From: QHVT01 sp036399015
GTDB lineage: Bacteria > Acidobacteriota > Thermoanaerobaculia > Gp7-AA8
Length of the DNA stretch: 64,000 nt
Direction of reading: 5' to 3'
Assembly: GCA_036399015.1 (NCBI GenBank)
Contig: DASWNW010000036.1
Location: forward strand, 1 to 64,000
The notes beneath the pieces are model-generated. The model saw nothing but the letters and a program-made list of their open reading frames with translations. It made no database searches and was not told where the DNA came from. This document shows positions 16,935 through 26,221 of the stretch, piece after piece. Position numbers and translations under genes: made by a program. Numbering within the stretch: the stretch's first letter is position 1; each line of letters opens with the position of its first letter.

Positions 16935-17126
16935 ATGAAGGTGATCGCCGGACGCGTCGTCGGCGGGAAGATCGAGCTCGACACCGATCTGGAGGAAGGC
17001 ACGCCATTTCAGCTCACCGTTGAAGATGAAGAAGAACTGATCGTCGCGCTGGAGGACATCCGCGGCGGCAACTTTGAAGACGGACGCGAATTGCTCCGTG
17101 AACTGCTGGGACTGACGCAGCGTTGA
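16935..17126 (+). CDS. Small acidic protein resembling an antitoxin
   Basis: From ATG 16935 the product is 63 residues (GTG 16929 would add two). The pattern VIAGRVVGGKIELDTDLEEGTPFQLTV followed by an acidic helical tail resembles small antitoxins with an AbrB-like beta start. No toxin gene is beside it. It is flanked by the palindrome cluster upstream and a REP-like pair downstream. The call is tentative; it may be an orphan antitoxin or an unrelated small protein. Confidence 0.45.
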   Translation: MKVIAGRVVGGKIELDTDLEEGTPFQLTVEDEEELIVALEDIRGGNFEDGRELLRELLGLTQR

Positions 17127-17170
17127 GTCAGCACGAGCCGCGGCAAAACGTCCGCGGCTGTGACGTCCCT

Positions 17171-17250
17171 TCTGGAGCGACGGGCTCTCAGCCCGTCGCT
17201 TCGTGTCGCCTTCGATGACCGGCCGGGCTGAGAGCCCGGCCCTCCAGAGG
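17171..17250. repeat. REP-like inverted pair
   Basis: A direct copy (17171-17199) and an inverted copy (17221-17250) carry the CTCTGGAG/CTCCAGAG flanks at the outside and the palindromes inward. The pair ends eight bases before the stop of the permease gene. Confidence 0.9.
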
Positions 17251-17257
17251 GAACCGG

Positions 17258-18445
17258 TCAACGGTCGCGGAGCGCCATGGCGACGGGCGTTCTGGCCGCG
17301 CGGATGGCGGGGAAGAAGCCGCCGATGAGGCCGATCACGGCGGCGTAGAGAGCGGCGGCGATCATGAGTCTCGGGGTGACGTCGAAGGCGAAGGCGACCT
17401 GGCTGAACGTCGCGAAGTTCATCGTGGCGGCGCGGTAGCCGTCGAAGGCGAGGTAGGCGCCGATCGATCCCAAAGCGCCCCCGATGAGCGCGAGCAGCAG
17501 GGCTTCGACGATCACCGAGAACATCACGGCGCCGCCTCCGAAGCCGAGGGCTTCGAGTGTGGCGATCTCGCGCGATCGCGCGGAGACGGCGGTGTACATG
17601 GTGTTGAGCGCACCGAAGATTGCGCCGAGGCCCATGAGGCCGCAGATGATGATGGCGACGAACGTCACCAGGTTGCGCAGCACCGCCGACTGGGCGGAGT
17701 AGTACTCGACCTCCCGCATCACCCGCACGTTCACGCGGGGGTCGGTCGTCAGCGCGTCCTTGAACTGCTGAAAGTTGCCGGCGGAGGCGAGCTTCACGAC
17801 GGCGGTCTGGTACGAGTTGCCGCGGCGGTAGGCCGGCGCGAGCACGGCGGCGTCGGTCCAGAGCTCCGACTCCGAGATGCCGCCGGCGGCCTCGAAGATC
17901 CCGACGACGGTCCAGCGGTTCTGGCCGAACTTCAGCTCCGTGCCGACCTCCGTCGTGCCGAAGGCGCGCTGTGCGCCGCGGCCGACGATGACCTCGTTGC
18001 GTCCCCAGGCGAACTGCCGCCCCTCGACGATCTTCACCTCCGGCCGGATCGCGAACGCCTCGGCGCGCACGCCGCGGAACGGCACGTTCGCCGGCGTTCC
18101 CGTAGAGCGTTTCGGCAGGTCGACGATCACGAAGAGCTCGGGCGAGACGAGCGGCTTGTCGCCGGCGCGGGCGATCCCGGCGGCGCTGGAGATGACGTTG
18201 ACGTCCTCGCCCAGGAGGACGCTGGTCATCTCGCTGTCGGCGCCGCCGCGGAGGACGAGCGCCGTGTCGGGCGAGCCGTTCGCCGTCATGACCTTCGAGA
18301 AGCCCTCGCTGATGGAGAGGATCCCGACCAGCACGGCGACGACGCCGGCGATGCCGAAGATGGCCGCCGCGGCCGAGCCGAGGCGGGCGGGGAGCGTGCG
18401 GACGTTGAACGCGATCAGCGCCGCGAGCTGTGCAAGAAATCTCAT
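17258..18445 (-). CDS. MacB/LolC-type ABC transporter permease (second permease of the operon)
   Basis: From ATG 18445 the product is 395 residues. It has membrane segment 1 at about 22-45, a large periplasmic MacB-core-like domain (about 50-260) and three C-terminal segments in the FtsX domain (about 275-390: IATLEALGFGGGAVMFSVIVEA). Its start shares one base with the upstream permease stop (TAATG), indicating coupling. Such permeases form mechanotransmitting exporters rather than classical membrane channels. Substrate cannot be read. Confidence 0.85.
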   Translation of the reverse strand: MRFLAQLAALIAFNVRTLPARLGSAAAAIFGIAGVVAVLVGILSISEGFSKVMTANGSPDTALVLRGGADSEMTSVLLGEDVNVISSAAGIARAGDKPLVSPELFVIVDLPKRSTGTPANVPFRGVRAEAFAIRPEVKIVEGRQFAWGRNEVIVGRGAQRAFGTTEVGTELKFGQNRWTVVGIFEAAGGISESELWTDAAVLAPAYRRGNSYQTAVVKLASAGNFQQFKDALTTDPRVNVRVMREVEYYSAQSAVLRNLVTFVAIIICGLMGLGAIFGALNTMYTAVSARSREIATLEALGFGGGAVMFSVIVEALLLALIGGALGSIGAYLAFDGYRAATMNFATFSQVAFAFDVTPRLMIAAALYAAVIGLIGGFFPAIRAARTPVAMALRDR

Positions 18446-19599
18446 TACTCCCTCCGGAGGGCGTCGACAGGGTTGAGCTTCATGGCCTGGTAGGCGGGGA
18501 TGGCGGCGGTAACGAGTCCGAGCAGCACCACCATCACGATGCCGACGACGAGATCCGGCGTCGGGAAGATGAAGACCGGCAGCGCCCCCTTGGTCGGGTC
18601 GCCGAAGGAGACGAACAGCCACCCGAGCCAGAGCCCGAGAGCGCCGCCGATGCCGGCGATGAGCAGCGACTCGAGCATGACGAACCCGATGATCCGCCCG
18701 TCGGTGAAGCCGATCGCCTTCAACACGCCCAGCTCGCTGGTGCGCTCGCGCACCGCCTGGGCCATCGTGTTGCCGGCCACGAGGAGGATGGTGAAGAAGA
18801 CGACGGCGAGGATGGCGATGGTGATCGCGGCGATGTTCCCCATCTGCTCCGCGAACCCCTTCACGAACGCCTTCTCGGTCTCGGTCTTCGTCTCGTTGGG
18901 CGAGTTCGCGAAGCGCTGGTCGATGGCGGCCACGATCTGCTCCGCGCGCGCCGGGTCGTCGATCCGGATGTAGTACCAGCCGGTGTTGCCGCGGCCCCAG
19001 AACCGGTTCTCCTCGAGGTAGAGGTGCTGGAAGAAGAAGCCGGTGGTGTCGGTCTCCTGCGTCTTCCCGTCGTAGATGCCGACGAGGTCGAAGGTCCAGG
19101 TGTTGCCGCCGGTCTTCGGCCGGTTATACGTCGCCTCGATGGGGATGCGGTCGCCGATTTTCCAGCCGTAGCGCTCCGCGATGGTCCTCCCGGCGATGGC
19201 GCCGGTGCGCGTCCTGATCCACGCCTCCTTCTGCTCGGGCGGCAGGATGAACTCCGTGTAGGCGGCGAGGAACTCCTCCGGCTCGACGGCGATCTGCGCG
19301 AACGCGTTCGGCTTCTCGCGGTAGATGCCGCCGAACCAGGACGCCTGCGTCGCGTCGGCCACGCCGTCGATCGACTCGATCTGCGTCTCGTAGCTCTGCG
19401 GGAGCGGCTGAATGAGCGAGATCTTGTGACGGACGATGAGGCGGTTCGCACCGGCCACGCTCACGCCGGCGTTGAACGCCGTCCGGATCGCGGCGAGTAA
19501 GGCGAAGAGGATGAACGCGACGACGATCGAGAGGATGGTCAGCAGCGTGCGCAGCTTGTGGCGCTTGAAGTTGGCGAGGACGAGCGCGAGGTACTTCAT
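18445..19599 (-). CDS. MacB/LolC-type ABC transporter permease (first permease)
   Basis: This is a 384-residue protein: N-terminal membrane segment (about 18-40), periplasmic domain, then three C-terminal segments with the FtsX-domain motif TSELGVLKAIGFTDGRIIGFVMLES. It overlaps the ATPase gene upstream by four bases (ATGA) and the second permease downstream by one. The two permeases probably heterodimerise, as LolC/LolE do. Confidence 0.86.
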   Translation of the reverse strand: MKYLALVLANFKRHKLRTLLTILSIVVAFILFALLAAIRTAFNAGVSVAGANRLIVRHKISLIQPLPQSYETQIESIDGVADATQASWFGGIYREKPNAFAQIAVEPEEFLAAYTEFILPPEQKEAWIRTRTGAIAGRTIAERYGWKIGDRIPIEATYNRPKTGGNTWTFDLVGIYDGKTQETDTTGFFFQHLYLEENRFWGRGNTGWYYIRIDDPARAEQIVAAIDQRFANSPNETKTETEKAFVKGFAEQMGNIAAITIAILAVVFFTILLVAGNTMAQAVRERTSELGVLKAIGFTDGRIIGFVMLESLLIAGIGGALGLWLGWLFVSFGDPTKGALPVFIFPTPDLVVGIVMVVLLGLVTAAIPAYQAMKLNPVDALRRE

Positions 19600-20285
19600 G
19601 CCGCCATCTCGCTGGAGAGCTGCCCGTCGACCATGTGCAGCTGGCGCGATGCCCGCTCGGCGGCGTGCGGATCGTGCGTGACCATGATCACGGTCTTCTT
19701 GTGCTCGCGGTTGAGCGCCTGGAGGAGATCGAGGATGCCGTTGCCGGTCTTGCGGTCGAGGTCACCGGTCGGCTCGTCGGCGAGGATGAGCGTCGGGTCG
19801 GTGACGATGGCGCGGGCGATGCCGACGCGCTGCTGCTCGCCGCCGGAGAGCGTGCGCGGAGTGTGCTTCGCGCGATGCGACAGCCCGACGATCTCCAGCG
19901 CCGTGGCCACGTGCTTCTTGCGCTGCGCGCTGGAGAGGTTCGTCAGCAGCAGCGGCAGCTCGACGTTGCGCTCCGCGGAGAGCACCGGCAGGAGGTTGTA
20001 GAACTGGAAGACGAAGCCGACGTGGCGCGCGCGCCAGCGGGCGAGGTCGCGGCGGGAGAGGCTGTCGATGCGCTGCCCGGCGACTTCCAGGACACCGGAG
20101 GTGGGGCGGTCGAGACCGGCGAGCAGGTTGAGGAGCGTCGACTTGCCGGAGCCGGACGGCCCCATGAGCGCGAGGAACTCCCCCTCGTCGATCTGCAGAC
20201 TGAGATTGCTCAGCACCCGAATGTCCTCGGAGCCGCGGCGGAAGACTTTTTCGACGTTGGAGAGGCGGACGAGTTGGGTGGGCAT
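19596..20285 (-). CDS. MacB/LolD-type ABC transporter ATP-binding protein
   Basis: From ATG 20285 the product is 229 residues; GGAG lies six bases upstream. It has Walker A GPSGSGKST (about 40), signature LSGGEQQRVGIARAI, Walker B LILADEPTGDLD and H-loop THD. Sequence and size match the LolD/MacB ATPase class. The gene is separated from the adaptor-protein gene by a foldback array. It may still be on the same transcript. Confidence 0.9.
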   Translation of the reverse strand: MPTQLVRLSNVEKVFRRGSEDIRVLSNLSLQIDEGEFLALMGPSGSGKSTLLNLLAGLDRPTSGVLEVAGQRIDSLSRRDLARWRARHVGFVFQFYNLLPVLSAERNVELPLLLTNLSSAQRKKHVATALEIVGLSHRAKHTPRTLSGGEQQRVGIARAIVTDPTLILADEPTGDLDRKTGNGILDLLQALNREHKKTVIMVTHDPHAAERASRQLHMVDGQLSSEMAA

Positions 20286-20307
20286 GGTGACTCCTTCTGA
20301 GTTTCTC

Positions 20308-20386
20308 GTTGCTTGTTGCTGGTTGCTCGTGACTCTTGGCCGCGTGTGCATGGCTCACCAGGAACCAGCAACCAGCAACCAGCAAC
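20308..20386. repeat. Foldback array of GTTGCTG heptamers
   Basis: Left arm about 20308-20328 holds GTTGCTT, GTTGCTG and GTTGCTC. Right arm about 20361-20386 holds the inverted CCAGCAA units. The right arm runs into the stop codon of the adaptor gene (20386-20388). The loop edges (GTGAC and CTCACCAGGA) match those of the element at 37800-37890. Confidence 0.88.
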
Positions 20387-21615
20387 TATTGGTTCACTTC
20401 GATCCGATCCCCATCCTTCAGCTCCGGAGGGCCATCGGTAATGACGCTCTCCCCGCCGGTGACGCCGGAGGCGAGGCGGGCGACGTCGTTCTCGGCGGAG
20501 GCGACTTTCACGGCGCGGCGTTCGGCGCGGCCGTCCTTGGCGACGTAGACGACGTCCTGCTCGCCGTCGCGGCGGACGGCTTTCTTCGGCACCTCGACGA
20601 GCGTGGCCGGCGCGGCGGAGGGCTGCTCGTCTGTGATGAACGAGACCTTCACTCCCATGTCCGGCAGCACGCGCGCGTCCTTCTGGTCGAAGGCGATGCG
20701 CACCTTCACCGTCGCCTTCTGGCGGTCGGCGGTCGGGACGGCCGTGATGACGTGCGCCGGGATCTTCCAGTCGGGATAGGCGTCGAGCACCGCCTCGACG
20801 CGCTGGTTCGCGCGGACGCGGTTGATGTAGGCCTCGTTGACGTCGACCTCGATCTCCAGCGAGTTCATGTCGACGATGGTGCAGATGCCGGTGCGGGTGA
20901 AGCCGCCGCCGGCGGAGACAGGGGAGATCATTTCGCCCGGCTGCGCGTCCTTGGTGATGACGACGCCGTCGAACGGCGCGCGGATGACGGTGTCCTCGAC
21001 GTTCTGCCGCTGCAGGTCGACCTGCCGGCGCGCGGTCGCGAGCTGATCGCTCTGCGCCGCGAGGCGGGCCCGTGCCGCGTCGAGCTGCGCGCGGGCGCGG
21101 TCGAGATCGGCGCGGCTGGAGATCTGTCCGGCGGCCAGGCGCTCGGCGCGGTCGTAGTCGAGCTGCGCCTCACGAATCCGCACGCGCGTTTCTTCCAGCG
21201 CCGACGCCGCCGCGGTGGCCTCGGCCTGCGTGAGCGCCAGCGCGCGGCCGGCGTACGCCTCGTCGAGCCGCGCCAGCACCTGCCCCGCCTTCACCTGCAT
21301 CCCCTCCTCGACGTACACCTCCGTCACCTTGCCGGTGACCTTCGAGGAGACGGTGGCGCGGCGGCGGGCGGTGACGTAGCCGCTGGCGTTGAGGACCGCC
21401 CCTCCGGCGCCGCCGGACGCGATCGCCTTCGCGGGCGCGACCTTCACCTCGGCGGCCCCGTTGCGCGCGACCGCGAACCCGATCAGCACCGCGACGAGCA
21501 GTGCCAGCGGAATCGCGACGGCGAGGGGGGAGCGGCGCCGCGTTTCTTCCTGCGGGCGCTCGATGCGCAGACCATCCAACGTTGCTTTATCGACCATGAT
21601 CGGGACCGCAATCAT
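20386..21615 (-). CDS. Periplasmic adaptor (membrane fusion protein, HlyD/MacA family)
   Basis: This is a 409-residue protein with one N-terminal membrane anchor (about 30-50). The lipoyl half-motif GYVTARRRATVSSKVTGKV is followed by a coiled-coil hairpin (about 125-200), the second lipoyl half (DTVIRAPFDGVVITK), beta-barrel and membrane-proximal domains. With the ATPase and two permeases downstream it forms a MacAB-like or ABC-type tripartite exporter that spans the envelope. No outer-membrane TolC-like gene is adjacent. Start ATG 21615 or 21597; neither has a strong ribosome-binding site. Confidence 0.88.
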   Translation of the reverse strand: MIAVPIMVDKATLDGLRIERPQEETRRRSPLAVAIPLALLVAVLIGFAVARNGAAEVKVAPAKAIASGGAGGAVLNASGYVTARRRATVSSKVTGKVTEVYVEEGMQVKAGQVLARLDEAYAGRALALTQAEATAAASALEETRVRIREAQLDYDRAERLAAGQISSRADLDRARAQLDAARARLAAQSDQLATARRQVDLQRQNVEDTVIRAPFDGVVITKDAQPGEMISPVSAGGGFTRTGICTIVDMNSLEIEVDVNEAYINRVRANQRVEAVLDAYPDWKIPAHVITAVPTADRQKATVKVRIAFDQKDARVLPDMGVKVSFITDEQPSAAPATLVEVPKKAVRRDGEQDVVYVAKDGRAERRAVKVASAENDVARLASGVTGGESVITDGPPELKDGDRIEVNQ

Positions 21616-21751
21616 TATCGCGTGGCGTCACGCCTTTGTCAGTTGACGAATGTCAGGCCGTTGACCGTACGTTCATCAACGTAACCTTCTGCCACAACGT
21701 GTTACGCGAGGTGGGGAGACTCCCTTACGAGGCGGCGGCATCGTGTGCGGC

Positions 21752-23872
21752 ATGCGACGCACACTCGTTTTTCTACTGCTCGTAGCCGCACCTCTGCAAG
21801 CGATCCCGACCCGGCTGAGCATCGCCCGGGTCAGCGACAAGATCACGGTCGACGGCAACGTCCTCGACTCGGAGTGGGCGAACGCGCGGCGCATCGACGG
21901 CTTCGTGGAGTACTTCCGTGGCGACAACACCGCGCCGCCGGCTACGACCGTTGGAATGCTGGCGTACGACGCCGAGGCGGTGTACGTGGCGTTCCTGGCG
22001 CGGGACCCGAGCCCGCGGGACATCCGCGCGCCGCTCGTCGACCGCGACAAGGTCCTCGGCGACCAGGACTATGTGGCCATCCTCATCGACACGCTGAACG
22101 ACCGCCGCTCCGGCGTCGCCTTCCGCGTCAACCCGCGCGGCGTGCAGACCGACAGCATCGTCAACGACTCGAACGGCGAGGAGGACTTCTCGCCCGACTT
22201 TTTCTACGAGGCGGTGGCGCGGCGGACCGAGGACGGGTGGGCGGCGGAGATGCGCATCCCGCTCTCGTCGCTCCGCTATCCGGCCACCGACCCGCAGACC
22301 TGGGGCGTGATCATGATGCGCAACTACCCGCGCGACTTCCGCTACATCATGAGCAACACGCCGATTCCGAAGGACTCGAACTGCTTTCTCTGCCACGCGG
22401 CGGAGGTGACGGGGCTGGAGGGGCTGCCGACGGGGAGCCATTACACCGTCGTTCCGTATCTCTCTGGAGCGGCGGGCTCTCAGCCCGCCGGCGACGGCCT
22501 GAGAGGCCGTCGGTCCAGTGAGCACGACTCCGACGCGGGGCTCGACCTGAAGTGGAACCCCTCCACCCGCCTCACCATCGACGGGACGCTCAATCCCGAC
22601 TTTTCGCAGATCGAGGCGGACGTGCCGCAGCTCGCGGTCAACAACCGCTTCGCGCTCGCCTATCCGGAGAAGCGGACGTTCTTTCTCGAGAGCGTCGACC
22701 TCCTCTCCACGCCGTTGCGCGCGGTCTACTCGCGGACGATTCATTCGCCGGCGTGGGGGATGCGGGCGACGGGGCAGGCCGGCGGGAGCGCGTACACGCT
22801 GCTGGTCGCCGAGGATCGGGGCGGCGGCATGACGCTCCTCCCGGGGCCGTACGAATCGCGGCTGGTGCCGAACGACGAGCGGTCGCGCGTGCTGATCGGC
22901 CGGCTGCGCCGCAGCTTCGGCGACTCGTTCGCAGGCGTCCTCGCCAGCGCGCGGGAGTACGAGGGCGGCGGCAGCAATCGCCTGCTCGGTCCCGACTTTC
23001 AGTGGAAGCCGACGGCGGAGGACCGGTTCGTGGGGCAGTTTCTGGTGAGCGACACCGGCGGCGCGCGCGGTACGGCGGGACGCTTCTTCTACACGCGCGA
23101 CGCGAAGCGGTGGGACGCGTATGCCGCCGTGCGCAGCTTCTCGCCGGAGTTCCGGGCGGACAACGGCTTCATGCCGATGGTCGGTGCCGACGACGTCTTC
23201 CTCGACGTGGGCGGCCACTTCTATCCGAAGCGGGGCTTCACCTACATCCGCCCGTACGCGGCGCTGGCGTACGCGCGGGAGTACGACGGCCACGAGATGA
23301 TGTGGCGGCAGCTCCACCCCGGCGTCTACTTCCAGGGGAAGTGGGGGAGCGACGGCTGGATCACCTACCGCTTCGCCGACCGCGAGCGGGTCAAGGGGAG
23401 GCTCCTCGACTACTCGTTCGTCGACTTCTCGCTGCGCGCGGCGCCGCGGCGCTGGCTGCCGGCGGTGCGGCTGGAGGGGTCGTTCGGCGAGAAGGTCGAC
23501 TACGTGGAGGGGCTGAAGGGGGACGGCGCGAAGCTGTCGCTGAGCGCGACCGTGAGGCCGACCGATCACCTCCAGCTCGAGGCGATGGCCTCGCGCGAAT
23601 GGCTCGACCTCGCGTCGGGACGCCTCTTCGACGCGCAGGTCGACTGGCTGAAGGCGACCTATACCTTCTCCGCGCGGCAGCTCGTGCGGCTGACCGGGCA
23701 GCGCAACTCGTTCGTGAGGGCGGGCGGCGTCCAGGCGACGTCGGCGTCACTCGCCGCGCTCTACGGCTACCGGCTGAACTTCCAGACCGTCTTCTTCCTC
23801 GGCTACGGCGACGAGAGCGCCACCGGCACGCGCAACGTGTTCGCGAAGGTGGCGTATGCGTTCCAGAGGTGA
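21752..23872 (+). CDS. DUF5916 outer-membrane protein with CBM9-like N-terminus and a CxxCH motif
   Basis: From ATG 21752 the product is 706 residues. It has a signal peptide (about 1-18), a carbohydrate-binding family 9-like beta-sandwich (about 22-200: KITVDGNVLDSEW, later PRDFRYIMSNTP), then a long DUF5916 region of beta strands consistent with an outer-membrane barrel and ending in ...FAKVAYAFQR. Cys211-x-x-Cys214-His215 is a potential haem c site. A REP-like pair (22461-22520) is read in frame as about 20 residues (near 237-257). Function of the family is unknown. Confidence 0.82.
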   Translation: MRRTLVFLLLVAAPLQAIPTRLSIARVSDKITVDGNVLDSEWANARRIDGFVEYFRGDNTAPPATTVGMLAYDAEAVYVAFLARDPSPRDIRAPLVDRDKVLGDQDYVAILIDTLNDRRSGVAFRVNPRGVQTDSIVNDSNGEEDFSPDFFYEAVARRTEDGWAAEMRIPLSSLRYPATDPQTWGVIMMRNYPRDFRYIMSNTPIPKDSNCFLCHAAEVTGLEGLPTGSHYTVVPYLSGAAGSQPAGDGLRGRRSSEHDSDAGLDLKWNPSTRLTIDGTLNPDFSQIEADVPQLAVNNRFALAYPEKRTFFLESVDLLSTPLRAVYSRTIHSPAWGMRATGQAGGSAYTLLVAEDRGGGMTLLPGPYESRLVPNDERSRVLIGRLRRSFGDSFAGVLASAREYEGGGSNRLLGPDFQWKPTAEDRFVGQFLVSDTGGARGTAGRFFYTRDAKRWDAYAAVRSFSPEFRADNGFMPMVGADDVFLDVGGHFYPKRGFTYIRPYAALAYAREYDGHEMMWRQLHPGVYFQGKWGSDGWITYRFADRERVKGRLLDYSFVDFSLRAAPRRWLPAVRLEGSFGEKVDYVEGLKGDGAKLSLSATVRPTDHLQLEAMASREWLDLASGRLFDAQVDWLKATYTFSARQLVRLTGQRNSFVRAGGVQATSASLAALYGYRLNFQTVFFLGYGDESATGTRNVFAKVAYAFQR
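22461..22520. repeat. REP-like inverted pair inside the DUF5916 gene
   Basis: A direct copy (22461-22490) and a diverged inverted copy (22491-22520) are read in frame without a stop. The flank and palindrome match the intergenic copies, and paired arm changes (GGCGGGC/GCCCGCC) preserve the stem. Confidence 0.88.
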
Positions 23873-23963
23873 CGTGCCGGCCTCGCACTTGTGAAAAATT
23901 GTGACAGATCTGCTCGACGCGAAACCCGGCATGCGACCATTACGTCCTTCAGGTTCAGAGGAC

Positions 23964-25541
23964 ATGCGTCGCATCTTCCGCCGTTCCATTTTCTGGCTGC
24001 TGCCGGCCGTGCTCGTGCCGCTGGCGGTGCTGCTGGTGCTGCAGGTGCGCTTCCTGCGCGCGCTGGAGCAGAAGACCGTCTCGGCGGAGAAGAACTGGCA
24101 ACGCAACTCCCTCGAGCTGGTCACCGAGGAGGTGGCGGCGCGGTATCGGAAAACGGCGGCGAAGTCGCTCGACGTCACCGAGGCGATGCTGCCCGACGGG
24201 CGCGCGGTAGGGAAGCACTTCGCGGCGCATCCGGTGCCGGGGGCGCGGACCTTCTTCGCGATGCGGTTCCACGACGAGGCGGCGAAGACCTGGTTCTTCA
24301 ACGCCTGGGGCACGGCGAAGCGGCCGTCGGAGGCGGAGTCGGAGGCGGTGAAGATGGCCACCGTGTCGTGGCATCTCGCGCACGCGCGGCAGCGCGTCGC
24401 CAGCCCGGCGCTGCACGTCGACGAGCGCGATCGCCGCAACCGGGTCATCCTGCGGCCGGTGCTGGACGGCTCCTGGCACGTGGTCGGGGTGACGGGGGTG
24501 ATCCTCGACGAGAAGCTGTCGTCGGCGGCCATGACCTCCATCGGTAAAAGCGTGCTGCGGGAGCGGAAGCATCACAAGACGATGGTGGTGCGCATCGCCG
24601 AGAAGTTTCCCAGGTCGGTCGGGGGGCGCGACTTCATCACGCAGCCGCTCAGCTTCGTCTTCACCGACTGGCGCGCGGGGGTGAAGGACTACTGCGCGTC
24701 GCCGGAGGAGATGGCGGCCACGAACTTCCGCAACAACCTGATGTGGACCGGCGGCGCGTTCGTGATCCTGCTCGGATCGGTCGGGCTGTCGGTGGGGGCG
24801 GTGGCGCGGCAGATGCGGCTCTCGCAGATGAAGAGCGACTTCGTCTCCAACGTGTCGCACGAGCTGCGCACGCCGCTGTCGTCGATCCGCGTCTTCGGCG
24901 AGTACATGCGCCTGGGGCGGGTCGAGAAGCCGGAGAAGGTCCGCCAGTACGGCGAGTACATCGAGGCGGAGAGCCGGCGCCTCACGCAGCTCATCAACAA
25001 CATCCTCGACTTCTCGAAGATCGAGTCGGCGGAGAAGAAGTACCGCTTCTGCGAGACCGACGTGGTGGAGCTGGTCGAGCAGACGGTCGACGCGTTCGAG
25101 GTGCCGCTGCGGGACAAGGGGGTCTCGATCTCCTTCACCGCCGAGGCGGCGCCGCGGCTGCTGCTCGACAAGGACGCGATCGCGCAGGTGCTGATGAACC
25201 TCCTCGACAACGCCGTGAAGTACTCGGATGGGCGGAAGGAGGTCGAGGTGCGGGTGACGGCGCCGCGCGGCGAGGTGCGCATCGCGGTCGAGGACCACGG
25301 CATCGGCATCCCGGCGGCGGAGCAGAAGAAGATCTACGAGAAGTTCTACCGCGTCGGCAGCACGCTCGTGCACGACGTGAAAGGCAGCGGCCTCGGGCTC
25401 TCCATCGTGCAGCACGTCGTGCAGGCGCACGGCGGCCGGGTGGAGCTGGTGAGCGTGCCGGGCCAGGGGAGCACGTTCACGATCGTGCTGCCGGTGGCCC
25501 AGCCGGACGAAGTGCGAGTGACGGAGACGGAGTACGCATGA
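23964..25541 (+). CDS. Membrane sensor histidine kinase
   Basis: From ATG 23964 the product is 525 residues (an in-frame GTG at 23901 would add 21). It has two membrane segments (about 8-28 and 259-282) enclosing a periplasmic sensor of about 230 residues, then HisKA (phosphorylated His about 299 in SHELRTPLSS) and HATPase_c (NLLDNAVKYSDG, DHGIGIP, GSGLGLSIV). It phosphorylates the response regulator whose ATG overlaps its stop (ATGA at 25538). The signal is unknown. Confidence 0.92.
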   Translation: MRRIFRRSIFWLLPAVLVPLAVLLVLQVRFLRALEQKTVSAEKNWQRNSLELVTEEVAARYRKTAAKSLDVTEAMLPDGRAVGKHFAAHPVPGARTFFAMRFHDEAAKTWFFNAWGTAKRPSEAESEAVKMATVSWHLAHARQRVASPALHVDERDRRNRVILRPVLDGSWHVVGVTGVILDEKLSSAAMTSIGKSVLRERKHHKTMVVRIAEKFPRSVGGRDFITQPLSFVFTDWRAGVKDYCASPEEMAATNFRNNLMWTGGAFVILLGSVGLSVGAVARQMRLSQMKSDFVSNVSHELRTPLSSIRVFGEYMRLGRVEKPEKVRQYGEYIEAESRRLTQLINNILDFSKIESAEKKYRFCETDVVELVEQTVDAFEVPLRDKGVSISFTAEAAPRLLLDKDAIAQVLMNLLDNAVKYSDGRKEVEVRVTAPRGEVRIAVEDHGIGIPAAEQKKIYEKFYRVGSTLVHDVKGSGLGLSIVQHVVQAHGGRVELVSVPGQGSTFTIVLPVAQPDEVRVTETEYA

Positions 25542-26221
25542 ACGCAAACAAGATCCTGATCGTCGAAGATGACCCCGCGATGTCGGTCGCGCTGCGCGAC
25601 GGCTTCGAGTTCGAGAAATACGCGGTGGAGATGGCCGGGGACGGCGAGGAGGGGCTGCGCATGGCGAACCGCGGCGCGCACGACCTGATGATCCTCGACG
25701 TCATGCTGCCGAAGAAGAGCGGTCTCGACGTGTGCAAGGAGCTGCGGCGGAACGGCAGCGCCACGCCGATCATCATGCTCACCGCGCGGGGGCAGGAGAT
25801 CGACAAGATCGTCGGCCTCAAGCTCGGCGCCGACGACTACGTGACCAAGCCGTTCAGCTTCATGGAACTGCTGGCGCGCGTCGAGGCGGTGCTGCGCCGC
25901 TCGAGCAAGGCCGCGGCGGGGGAGGAGTTCGCCTTCGGCGACGTCACGCTCGACTTCCGCACCTACCAGGCTACCAAGGGCGGCCTGCCGCTCGAGCTGA
26001 CCCCGCGCGAGTTCAACATCCTCCGCTACTTCATCGACCACAGCGGCGAGGTGGTCAGCCGCGAGGCGCTGCTCAATCACGTCTGGGGCTACGACAGCAG
26101 CGCGTTCACGCGCACGGTCGACACGCACATGGCCCGGCTGCGGCAGAAGGTGGAGTCGGTGCCGGCGGAGCCGCGGCATCTCTTGACGGTGCATCGGGTG
26201 GGGTACAAGTTCGTGCCGTGA
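25538..26221 (+). CDS. OmpR/PhoB-family response regulator
   Basis: This is a 227-residue two-domain regulator: receiver domain (about 5-118) with phospho-acceptor Asp54 in ILDVMLP and Lys in YVTKPF, then a winged-helix DNA-binding domain (about 132-226: LELTPREFNILRYF, RTVDTHMARLRQKVE). It overlaps the upstream kinase gene by four bases, so kinase and regulator are made together. No regulated promoter can be named from the sequence. Confidence 0.94.
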   Translation: MNANKILIVEDDPAMSVALRDGFEFEKYAVEMAGDGEEGLRMANRGAHDLMILDVMLPKKSGLDVCKELRRNGSATPIIMLTARGQEIDKIVGLKLGADDYVTKPFSFMELLARVEAVLRRSSKAAAGEEFAFGDVTLDFRTYQATKGGLPLELTPREFNILRYFIDHSGEVVSREALLNHVWGYDSSAFTRTVDTHMARLRQKVESVPAEPRHLLTVHRVGYKFVP

